Positions 43,690 to 53,300 of a DNA stretch of 64,000 bases are shown one piece after another. The DNA lies in assembly GCA_007922195.1 (NCBI GenBank), contig ML681990.1, positions 34,793,733 to 34,857,732 on the forward strand. Reading direction: 5' to 3'. Made by a program: the position numbers and the translations under genes. The DNA is from Podocnemis expansa. Its lineage: Eukaryota; Chordata; Testudines; Podocnemididae. How positions within the stretch are numbered: the first letter of the stretch is position 1; each line of letters starts with the position of its first letter. The notes beneath the pieces are model-generated. The model had not been told where the DNA came from. It made no database searches and saw only the letters and a program-made list of their open reading frames with translations.

Positions 43690-44455
43690 GTTTCTGGAGA
43701 AGTCAATTATACATTTTGTATAGGTGGAGCGGGTGCACTTTGTGGATAGGTTCTGGGTCAGTCCATTACACATTTTGTGGACAGTTCCTGGGTTAGTCGA
43801 TTACACGTTTCGGAAATATGGATAGTTTCCGGGTTTGTCAATTATACATTTTGGGGACAGTTTCTGGGTTAGCCCATTAGACATTTTGTGGACAGTTGCT
43901 GGGTTAATTGATTACACATTCTGTGAACAGTTTCCAGGCTAGTCGATTACACATTTTGGGGATATGGATAGTTTTGGGGTTAGTCGATTATACATTTTGT
44001 GGACAGTTTCAATCACACGTTTATGGATAGTTTCTGGGTTACACAATTACACATTTTGTGGATAGTTTCTGGGTTAGTTGATTACACATTCTGGGGATAT
44101 GGATAGTTTCTGGATTAGTTGATTATACATTTTGGGGACAGTTTCCGGCTTTGTCTGTCACACATTTTATGGACAGTTTCTGGGTTAGCCACTCACAAAT
44201 TTTGGGGACAGTTTCTGGGTTAGCCCATTTCACATTTTTGGGACAGCTCCTGGGTTAATCGATTACGCATTCTGTGGATAGCTTCTGGGCTAGTCGACTA
44301 CACATTTCGGGGATATGGATAGTTTTGGGGTTAGTCGACTCTATGTTTTGTGGACAGTTTCAAATCACACATTTTGTGGACAGTTTCTGGGTTAGCCCAT
44401 GACGCGTTTTGTGGAGTGGGTGCGTTTTGTGTAGGGGGCAGTCGATTATACATTT
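43690..44455. repeat. Degenerate minisatellite beside the PDE4D exon
   Basis: I count 19 occurrences of the GGACAG/GGATAG core, mostly 34-42 bp apart. Unit pattern: CGATTACACATTTTGTGG then ACAGTTTCTGGGTTAGT. Some units carry an extra GATATG (near 43,817, 43,961, 44,096 and 44,311). The variant block 'GGATATGGATAGTTTTGGGG' followed by 'GTTTCAA(A)TCACAC' occurs twice, 350 bp apart (43,961 and 44,311), showing a higher-order duplication. It ends about 320 bp from the splice donor of the exon. Confidence 0.9.
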
Positions 44456-44772
44456 TGCTCTCAAACTTTCCAAGTCAGCCACTTGTTGGTGCGTTTGGGG
44501 TGGGGGGAGAGAGGACGAGAAGGTCTCTCCCCCCCGTGTGTGAGAGAGCCAAGTGCTCCCGGGCCCCTCTCGGCCAGCCGCCCACACGCTGGGGGACCCC
44601 CGGGCGCCAGAGGGGCCGGGCCCAGCCCAGCGCAGCCCCCCACCCCCCCGCTCGGCCCCGCCGCCTCCCCGCCAACGGCCCTTCCCGCCAAACGGCCCCC
44701 GCGGGCGGGCGCGGTGGGGGAGGGGAGGCGCGAGCGGCGATGGCGGCGGAGCGGGAGCTCCCGCCCCAGCCC

Positions 44773-44780
44773 CTTCCTAC
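44773..44780 (-). other. PDE4D: Splice donor of the PDE4D exon
   Basis: On the minus strand the exon ends ...CTCCGACG and the intron starts GTAGGAAG. Reading through gives an immediate in-frame TAG, consistent with a true exon end. Intron phase is 2. Confidence 0.85.
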
Positions 44781-45064
44781 CGTCGGAGCCCCTGGAAGGA
44801 CGAGGGCCAGGACATCCGGGATTTCTTCAAGCCGGGCCGGTGGCCGGTCTCCACGGCGTAGGAGGCGCGGTCCATGGCGCGGCAGGCCAGGTAGCGCTCG
44901 GTGTCCGAGTAGCCGCGGTGCCTCACCCGGCTGCGGCCGCCGGCCAGGTAGCGGCCCCGCGAGGCGGGCGGCGGCTGGGGGGGCGGGTGCTGCTCGTGCC
45001 GCCACAGATGCTTGGGGGCTTTCAGCGCGGCCCCGTCGCCGCCGCCGCCGGCCTCCGCCTCCAT
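44781..45064 (-). CDS. PDE4D: PDE4D first coding exon, PDE4D4-type long isoform
   Basis: This exon encodes the isoform-specific N-terminus of a long cAMP-specific 3',5'-cyclic phosphodiesterase 4D. The enzyme hydrolyses cAMP in the cytosol; the N-terminus governs targeting. The 94 complete codons begin [20 protein letters not shown] and contain '[14 protein letters not shown]', '[20 protein letters not shown]' and end 'SFQGLR' plus two bases (CG) of a split Arg codon. This matches the mammalian PDE4D4 N-terminus as I know it. The donor after 44,781 reads GTAGGAAG. The His/Pro-rich stretch of the mammalian protein is much shorter here (only 'PPPQPPP'), and one conserved Tyr after 'ERYL' is Ala. 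The first Met is chosen by homology and CpG-island context. The catalytic and UCR exons lie outside the window to the left. Confidence 0.93.
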
Positions 45065-45480
45065 GCTCGCGCCGCGCCGCGCCGCCGCCCTTCGCCGCCC
45101 GCGGCCCCGCCGCCAAACTGCGCTGAAAAGTTGGACAGCTCCCGCCTCCGCGCCCCCCGCGCGCCGGGGAGAACAAAGCGCCGCGCGCCGTGGCCCGCCT
45201 GGGACCTAAGGGGAGTTTCTCGGGCTCATCCTCCGCCAGCTCCCCGCAGATCTGGCTCTGGCGCGCCTCCGAGCCCAGCCGCCTCAGCTCGCCTGCCTCC
45301 CGCCTGCTGCCGAGTGAGGGAGTTCAGGTAGCTCCTGACTGGGGGGTCCGCGCCTGGCTTTTAACTCCTTCGCTCCCCGCCATGCGCCCTGGCTTTCAAG
45401 CGGCCCCGGCTCCGGCGGCTCCTGCCTTTCTCCTTCCCCGCTGCTGAAGCTGCCTCTGCCCCCTGCCAGCAGCCCTGGCC
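45065..45480 (-). promoter_or_regulatory. PDE4D: Presumed 5' UTR and core promoter of PDE4D4-type transcript
   Basis: GC-rich sequence upstream of the start codon with many CCGCC/GGCGG runs and no TATA box. The boundary between UTR and promoter is not visible from sequence alone. Confidence 0.6.
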
Positions 45481-45842
45481 GTGAATCAACGCGAGGAAGG
45501 TTTAATTATAGCGATGCCGTGCCTGCTGCTCGAGTGAAGCTTGGGTGAATCAAGCTCTTCTGCTACAGACCACGAGTTTCTGGAGTTCGCAAGTGCCTCC
45601 AGAAAAATCACGCAGCTCAAAGGGACGAGCCAGTAGCTTCAGCCCAAGCCACCAGCTGTGGTTTGGTTTTTTTTTTCAAATTTCACTCTGATAGGGTTTG
45701 CACTTCTAGGCACTGCATAAGAGCAGTCAAACTTATGGCGCTGAATGCAAAACAATTTGAGGCAATTAATGGGGGGAGGCTTTCACAGACAGTCTGAATT
45801 AGATATTTTGCTCGATTTCTAAAGCTAACAGTATTTGAATTC

Positions 45843-45903
45843 AAACAACAGAGTCCTGGGGCACTTTAAAGGCCAACAAATTTCTTTAAGGCATAAATTC
45901 AGT
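45843..45903 (+). mobile_element. PLE family A terminal fragment
   Basis: AACAGAGTCCTGGGGCACTT, AAAGGCCAACAAATTTCTTT and AAGGCATAAATTCAG form a diverged short piece of the family A terminus, about 350 bp upstream of the CpG island. Confidence 0.7.
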
Positions 45904-46380
45904 TTTATGTCTGAATTTTTAAATCTAGGATGCCTAATAAACAAAATAACAGCATGATAACTAATGAAAAATATGATCTAAATTTGCAAAAAAAAAAGTG
46001 CATTGAAATCATTAAGGACTATTTCACATATCTTTCCTATCTACGCCATCAAATAATAATTGCCAAAATACCAGTGACAGAGCATGCACCTATCTGTCCT
46101 ACTTTATAAGACAGTACACATTCTCTCTTACAAGGTGGTGGATGAGCATTCACTCAAACTGCTTCAAGTAAACAGTCTCAGTTTCTGACCTAGCCAATCC
46201 ATTTGGTTCACTCTGCTTTTCTCTTCTTTCTCTTCCATTAATCCTCTGCAAGTACCCCAAAACTGACTCCCCCTTCCAAATCTGTAGATTTTCCATCTAG
46301 ATCCCCCAAACTAAATCCCAGCTTTGACCATTAACTGTTGATCTTTCCTGAAAATCTCTATCCACCAAGTGACTTTATTC
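45904..46380. other. Non-coding DNA; no feature seen
   Basis: AT-rich upstream flank (or distal intron) of PDE4D; no recognised element. Confidence 0.45.
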
Positions 46381-46475
46381 CAGTGGGCTATGTTAGTCTA
46401 GTTCAGCAAAACAAACAAGGAGTCTTGTGGCACTTTCAAAGACTAAAGATAAATAAATTTGTTAAATTTATAAAT

Positions 46476-47395
46476 ATGATGATGGGATAGACTGCATTCT
46501 CAGTAAGTTCGCGGATGACACCAAGCTGGGGGGAACAGTAGACACATTGGAGGGCAAGGACAGGATTCAGGGAGATCTAGATAAATTGGAACAGTGGGCC
46601 AATAGAAATCTTATGAGGTTCAATAAGGACAAGTGTAAAATCCTGCACGTGGGACGAAAAAACCCCATGCACCGCTACAGGCTGGGGAACATTCAGCTAA
46701 GTAGCAGCAGTGTAGAAAAGGACGTGGGGGTCATGGTGGATGGGAAGCTAGATATGAGTCAGCAGTGTGCTCTTGCTGCCAAAAAGGCCAATGGCATACT
46801 GGGCTGCATCAAAAGAAGTATTACCAGCAGATCAAGGGATGTGATCATTCCCCTCTATTCTGCACTGGTGAGGCCACATCTAGAATACTGTGTTCAGTTT
46901 TGGGCTCCCCACTACAAAAAGGACAGGGACATGCTAGAGAGAGTTCAGAGGAGGGCAACCAAAATGATAAAAGGGCTGGAGCACAAGCCCTATGAGGAAA
47001 GACTGAAAGCATTAGGCTTATTTAGTCTGCAGAAGAGAAGATTGAGGGGGGATTTGATAGCAACCTTCAGCTACTTGAAGGGATGCTCTAAGGATGATGG
47101 AGCTCGACTGTTCTCGGTAATAACAGAGGACAGAACAAGGAGCAATGGTCTCAAGTTGCGGTTAGGGAGGTCAAGGCTGGATATTAGAAAGAACTTTTTT
47201 ACTAGGAGAGTGGTGAAGCCTTGGAATGAGCTGCCAAGGGAAGTGGTGGAATCTCCATCCTTGGAGGTGTTTAAGGCCCGGCTGGATAAAACCATGACTG
47301 GGATGGTTTAGTGGGAGTGGTCCTGCCCCTGGCAGGGGGTTGGACTAGATGACCTATGAGGTCCCTTCCAACCCTATTATTCTATGATTCTATCA
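46476..47395 (+). mobile_element. CR1 LINE, 5'-truncated
   Basis: The 3' part of CR1 with ORF2 C-terminal half, 3' UTR and ATTCTATG-type tail. It is close to the 7.9 kb copy; over 254 shared residues I count 12 differences. Confidence 0.9.
46484..47311 (+). pseudogene. CR1 ORF2 C-terminal fragment
   Basis: An open frame starts just before RT motif C and reads '[17 protein letters not shown]', the canonical FADD box. It continues through the thumb and C-terminal region to 'KTMTGMV'. The fingers, motif A, motif B and the endonuclease are missing, so no activity is possible. It is a useful reference for the FVDD variant at 8.6 kb. Confidence 0.85.
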
Positions 47396-47440
47396 TTCTA
47401 AATCTTTAAAAGTGCCACAAGACTCCTCGTTTATTCTCTC

Positions 47441-47737
47441 CCAGTTACCCAACCCTCTTTATATCATTACCACAAACCATATCAGCAAAAAAACACTGTT
47501 TTGTAGGTATAAACAGTGTCTACAGCTGTATTGGCAAATCTTTTCTAGTGCAGACTAATCCTCCATCCACATTCATTGCTTGGCCTTTCTACTGAATCTG
47601 TCAACAGTGCAGTCAATGAGTGTCATAGGGATAGTGTTGTCGGTTTTGTACAACAAACAGTCCTCCACTAAGAGCTCAACTGAGTTCCAACTCCTTTCTA
47701 TAGGCCACTGGCAACAACTTTCAGACACTACCAATAA
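47441..47737. other. Short non-coding spacer
   Basis: No feature recognised. Confidence 0.4.
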
Positions 47738-47955
47738 AGTAAAACAAGGAGTCTTGTAGCACTTAAAGATTAACAAATTTATTTATTGCATGAGCTTTTA
47801 TGGGGGAAATCCCACTTCATCAAAGCATCTAATGAAGTGGGATTTTCTCCCATGAAAGCTCATGCGATAAATAAATTTGTTAGTCTTTTAATACCACAGG
47901 ACTCCTTGTTTATTTTACTGAACTAGGCTAACACGGCTGCCCCTTTGGAACACAC
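47738..47955. mobile_element. Compact foldback element from PLE family A ends
   Basis: The left arm 47,743-47,820 (ACAAGGAGTCTTGTAGCAC ... AAATCCCACTTCAT) and the right arm 47,832-47,909 (ATGAAGTGGGATTTTCTCCC ... CACAGGACTCCTTGT) are inverted with an 11-bp loop. The right arm continues into the outer head ACTAGGCTAACACGGCTGCC. No PLE UTR or coding sequence remains between the arms. Confidence 0.9.
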
Positions 47956-49485
47956 CAATAAAATGCACATTAAACGTGGATATGCAGAAGACTTTCTGTT
48001 TCAGTTTCGTGTGTCTCTCTATTCTAATCCACCCCACTCCTTCCACCTTCTTTCTCCAATTCTTCACTGTATCACCATCCAGAAAGCAAACATGCTGCTG
48101 AATGTCAAAGGGATAATTCTGATACAAAACAGTAAAGAACTGTGTCCTACTATATCTACCTTCACCACTGCTATGAAAATGGGTTCCTCCATCTTACATT
48201 TCTCCAATTTAAATCCATAAATACGTCATGGTCTTCTTTATTCATAATTAGATGCATAGGATTTTGCCAGTACAGAGGAAAAAATTAAAAGCCTACTCTT
48301 GTCACTAGTCTCTATTTTTTAAAATTTGGGCAACTCACTAGTAGAAACAGCAGCTGAGAAAAGTGCAAGACCATGGACCAACCTGTCTTGACAATAGAAC
48401 TTCAGATATCCTCATTTCTTAGTAAATCGGCCTCTCACAGAAGGCTTCCTTTTTTAACGTATATTGACCCACATACTCTCTTGGGTAAAAATTGTTATTT
48501 GTTTGGCACATTTATCTTTTATTATTCATATGATGCTATACATCTACAAAAGTAAATACACTGTGGCCCTGGTTTGGAGTGATTCTCCCGTGTGGCAACT
48601 CACTCAACTGGATAGGAGAAAAACATGCTTTGACTCCACCTTGTTTATTTTTTAATACATCTTTTTGTGCTTTGGGAAAGGAATTTTTATTGCGATGCAT
48701 ACCTTTGGGGAAAAGGGAGGGGAAGATACTACAGTGGGAGGCACCACTACAAGAAAAGAGATAATGCCAAAGCAAGGGGTAAAGTACTTAGAGGTGACTC
48801 CGTAGCTGAGGATCCTGAATGCTATTGCTGAATGGACATGGGAGTTTTTAATGAGTTAGGCTCCTAGGTCACTTTTGAAAAGGAGATGCAAGTGTTTCTG
48901 AAAATGTTCATTACTTCAATTAGCAACAAGTAAAGACATATTTCCTTAGATTGTGAGCTCTTTAAAAGGGAGCAGGAACTTAACATAGCAGGTAGTGTCC
49001 AAAACTGAAAATAAATGAATATTTACATACATTACTCTCTCTAATTGACATACCAATTTTTGAAGTTCACCAAAAAATGCAGGTTACTCCAGGTGTAGGA
49101 AGAGAAAAGTAACAACTAAAATAAACTACTTGCTCACAACTGCCTCAGAAACAAATGCTTTTAGCAATTTGAAAGTATAATCAAAATTCTGATCTCTTCC
49201 TTCACCTTGTAGAGCTGCTGGCCTGATTCCTCAGTCCAGGGAGGATTAAACACCTCGTCCAGATCGCTTTTAGGCACCGTTCTAAGGGTATGGTTTGTTA
49301 ATTCAAACAAAACCTAGAAACGTAATGAAAAATAAAGCTATGCCCTTGATCAATAGAGGTGGCACTCATCCAGAAGCCTTTCGCTTTACACCCATCTGTT
49401 TGCTCTGCAACCATTCACAGGTCTCAGTCTTTTCACAGGGATCACCTATCTGCTTCTCAGCAGGATCTGATAACCAAAGAAGGCT
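47956..49485. other. Non-coding DNA; one old tail fragment
   Basis: 'TTAGATTGTGAGCTCTTTAA' at 48,948 is a piece of the ancient tail also at 15,362. No gene recognised. Confidence 0.45.
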
Positions 49486-49489
49486 GGCT

Positions 49490-49698
49490 AGCTCCATATC
49501 TGCATTAATATTTACTAGCAAGGCTAGGCATGAATTGCTATTTGTCAGAGGCTGAGAACGGCTGACAAGACAAACCATCTGGTTACCTGTTCTATTCATA
49601 CTCCTTGAAGCACTTGGCATTAGGCACTCTTGGAAGACAGGATACTGGGCTAGGTGGACCACGCGTCTGACCCAATATGGCCATTCTTATGTTCTTGG
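49490..49698 (+). mobile_element. CR1-type LINE 3' fragment, different subfamily
   Basis: 'GGAAGACAGGATACTGGGCT', AGGTGGACCACGCGTCTGAC and CCAATATGGCCATTCTTATG match the CR1 3' end of the GGATACTGGGCTAGATGGACC type, distinct from the CR1 copies at 8, 38 and 47 kb. Confidence 0.75.
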
Positions 49699-50189
49699 CC
49701 CTTAAAGGGGCAAATAGTCTATTATACACCTGTTTAAAGTTCTGCTAGAGCTAACAAAAATATAGTCAACTGGGAAAGAACCCACTTGTGAATAAGAGCA
49801 TCTGGGGGACTTCCCAAGCATTTGCTGTGAGAAAGTGAATTTACCTGAGTCCAGTCCTCTGGTCTGGAGAACTGAGGTTGATGTGAGGTCACAGCATGGC
49901 TAATTAGGCTTACAAGGCCAGGGAAGAAAGGATGTTCTCCATTAAGAATTGCAATTAGCTTCTTTGGTTGGATAACACAGGCCACCTAAAAAACTTGTGA
50001 AGCCAAATCTACAAAAAACTAATTCTGGGTGTGCAGGGCTTTTAAATAGCACAAGATTACCCATGTTGCATTGAGAACTTGCTCTATTGTAAAGAAGAGC
50101 AATATACAGTTCTGTAAATGTGTATTTAAGTATGTATTTGTTCTTGGTAATCAGTAGCTATTTTATGGTTAATAAATAATAATGAATAA
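49699..50189. other. Non-coding DNA; no feature seen
   Basis: Nothing recognised. Confidence 0.4.
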
Positions 50190-50392
50190 CTAACACTTTG
50201 TATTTACATAGCACTCTTCACTCACAGATCTCAAAGTGATATATGAACAGGGTAGTATTTTCCTATTTTACAGAAGTGGAAGCTGAGGCACAATGATACA
50301 AAAGCTACACAACAATTAGTGATAGATATGTGAGTCTCCTGACTCTCAATCTTATGCTCTATCCAGTACTTTTACATAGTTACATTTTTACA
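50190..50392 (-). mobile_element. Ancient MIR
   Basis: 'TTTACATAGCACTCTTCACT', 'CAGATCTCAAAGTGATATAT', 'TTACAGAAGTGGAAGCTGAG' and 'GCACAATGATACAAAAGCTA' are in the order of a reverse-complemented MIR-type SINE. Confidence 0.75.
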
Positions 50393-53300
50393 AAAATCTA
50401 ACATGCTCTTCTTAGATAAATAAACTCAGATATTGCCAAAGCATTCTGCCCTAAGGCTCACAATATTTAAACTTCCCATAATGCCATATTTTTAAAAAAG
50501 AATGGCCAGTGCTTCTTCCCTTTTCCAAATACAAAAAATAATTAATACGTTTTTGTTAAAACATATAGACTGGACAGGCTTATTTTAATCTTTCTTGCCT
50601 GGCCATTTCTATTTTAGACTCAGGAAATGTAGTAAATCTGTTGAACACTCAGCATGCAAGTTGTAACTCGGAATGATTAACTAAAATATATATTCTTTTT
50701 TCCATTTCTCCTAGAATTTGCTGGAGCCTCCCCAGAAGAGACTGAAACCTCCTTGGTGAAGTGAGCCTTGAATATGAGAAATGTTGCCTTAGACACACCC
50801 ATCCATTAGTATGTATATAAGCATCTTAATAGTCTCTTCATCAATCACAGCTAAATGCACAGTGATCCATAAAATAAAACATAACATTTTCAACTCATGA
50901 GGAAAATGCCATTTTTAATTAGTTAGGATTCTTAACCTTTCCCATCTCTTTATAAAAACTTGTGCATGTCTAAAAAAAGAACTGTGCAGAAAAATGAACA
51001 GAATCCAAAGTCTGGATGAAAGCAAGAGGGCTAAAATGCAAATTTTCTGAATGCATTTTCATTTGTCTTTGTTTACCAAGGGCCAGTGGTGCAAATATCT
51101 TTGGAAGATTTTGTTCAGATGAAGCATTACAGTGTCAATAGTGTGATAGATATGGTTATATTCTATTTGTATTTCTTCAGAATGGTGCTAACATGGTTAA
51201 ATCAAATAGTCAAAGCAAGTCATTTGCCCTTCACCCTCCCTCAGGCCTCCCTCCCCCTCTTTAAGTACATGGACACTGGAATATTTTTGTCATGCAGAAA
51301 TCCTGGGAATATTATCTTTTGTGTCTCCATTTCCTGAGATTTGTTGCTCACAAAACTGTTGTACTTTTTTCTTGTGTTTAAATATAGAGAGTATAATGAA
51401 AATTGAGTACAATAGAAACAATTCCAAATTGAATTATAAACACATTAAGTATAAGACAGTCAAAAGAGGGAATCTGTAATTAGCAACATAATCCAATAAA
51501 TAACAATATCTATGCACCTCACGTATCAAAGAAGATTTTTTTCTAAATTAATTACCTGATTCCATTTATATTATATTAAGGAAATCTTCACTGCCATTTA
51601 AGAAACTATACAGTATTTCACATGTGATTATACAGATTTACTTCAGTAGAACCAGCCAAAAGTCAGGATTTCTTGTTCAGCAGAAATGTCAGTCTGATGA
51701 ACAATCTAAAAAAAATCATAAATGAAAAATCCACCCCCAATACTTTTGGAAACACCATCAAAAAATGTCAGTTTCATTGAGCAGCTTCCCAAACTTCCAC
51801 TGTCTCTGGCAGACCCACTATGCAGACTGCTCTGGAGCTAACGACCCTGGGGCTTCCAAATTCCCAGGAAGCCAGCTGACCTGGGAATCTGGAAGCCCTG
51901 GACCTACAACACAGATCCTGGAAGTTTGTTTAACTTCCCAGGCTTCCAACTCCATGCCATGGAGCTTGGATGTCCAAAGAGCCCAGCTTGAGCCAGGATT
52001 CTCATACAATGCTTCTAGGCTTCCTGCTACAGAGCTGGAAGCCTAGATTCTGGAATACTAGGCATGGCCGGGTTTGTTTGTGGGATTCCAACAACTTGCC
52101 ATCTATGTGAGGGGGCTGTCCCATGAATGCTTAAAGCTCAGATCCCTAGAACCTTGCCTGGAAAACAGAATTCCATTGGAACTCTGCCTGAAAGTTGAAG
52201 AAGATTCATCAAACCCAACTTGCTTTCACAAGATATTTCCAGTGTACTAATAGTTTCTGACAAAACTCTGTTTGTCAGTAAGTTTTCCTCTGCTCTATTT
52301 AATCTTTTAAAGTGAAATGAGTTTGAGTTTAAATAGAAAAATCAAGATACAGTGGGCAAACTCACTGAGCAAATTGTTCATATAAAAACTTTTATCATGT
52401 CTGACTCATGAAGTATGAGTACATTCTTGAGGCTCGTAATGGAAAAAATTCAGTAGATAATCATTATATAAATCAATTGAAAATATGAATTATTAAAGAG
52501 AATAAAGCAAGTGCTTTAAAAGCGCAGAGGTCTGATTAAATATAAAAGACAGCTAGATGTAGAAACTACAAATCATTGCAAGAGAAAACAGTATTACAAG
52601 AACATGCTCACTAATATAAGTTTCACATAATTCACTTGCAGAATGAAATTTACATTAATCATAAAGTTATTTTCCATTGCAAACATAGGAACTACATGAG
52701 ATAGACTAAGGGCTAATTGTCAATGTCAATATACTTTCTAAAATTCTACACAACTGTAGCGAGAAAATTAACAATCAATAGACTTTTTTTGTTAAAGAGT
52801 CTATATAATTATAGGATGTTCTTAATCATTTGATTTTGCTAAAATTAGCAAGCATTATAGCTGTAAAACATACAAGTAATCTAAAACTATAGTTTAAGTT
52901 TGAAGTTGACCACTTATCAGGGAGGGCTGCTTTTTGGAACATATAGGCAAATATTTTGTTCACTAGCTATGTAGGAGAACCACTTTTGGGTGATGATGGT
53001 GGTAAACAAAATATATTTCCCAGTTTACAAGGAAATAATGGTAATTATATTAGCAGCCACTGAAGTCCACACCACTATGGTAAATAATAAAAATGCTTAA
53101 TTTATTCTTCTGTCTACATATGCTAGACATTGCTTGAACCTTGCTTGCAGTCTCCCTGGTCTGAGCTCTGATTAATTTAAAGAACTGCTTTCCTCCAAAC
53201 CAATGGAAATACTGAATTCAATTTTCAATGTAAAAGTTAGATTGATTTAAATATGTAGGACACAGCTAACAATTCAATTTTTAAAGTCAGAATCTCCCAG

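Larger units (their letters stand above)
44461..45480. promoter_or_regulatory. PDE4D: CpG island, promoter region of PDE4D long isoform
   Basis: A sharp block of very high GC content and dense CpG in an otherwise AT-rich window. It contains the exon at 44,781-45,064 and extends about 400 bp upstream and 320 bp into the intron. No TATA box is evident on the minus strand upstream of the start codon, as expected for a CpG-island promoter. Long open frames on both strands here (233-282 codons) result from the GC composition. The transcription start site cannot be placed by eye. Confidence 0.85.
46381..47440. mobile_element. PLE family A foldback containing a CR1
   Basis: The left arm 46,381-46,475 (GGGCTATGTTAGTCTAGTTC, AGGAGTCTTGTGGCACTTTC, AAATAAATTTGTTAAATTT) and the right arm 47,396-47,436 (AATCTTTAAAAGTGCCACAA, GACTCCTCGTTTATT) are inverted to each other and surround the CR1 at 46,476-47,395. 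The CR1 probably inserted between or near the arms of an older foldback. Confidence 0.7.

Noticed and set aside
43690..44455. CRISPR-like array
   Set aside because: Repeats are contiguous, degenerate and lack unique spacers; the genome is vertebrate.
1..44780. Further PDE4D exons (for example other isoform first exons or UCR1) on the minus strand
   Set aside because: I looked for known PDE4D segments and saw none. In mammals the next exons are far downstream, so absence is expected.
44350..45331. Large overlapping open frames (233-282 codons) on both strands in the CpG island
   Set aside because: They are produced by stop-poor, CpG-rich sequence. Only the minus-strand frame at 45,064-44,781 has homology (PDE4D) and a proper splice donor.
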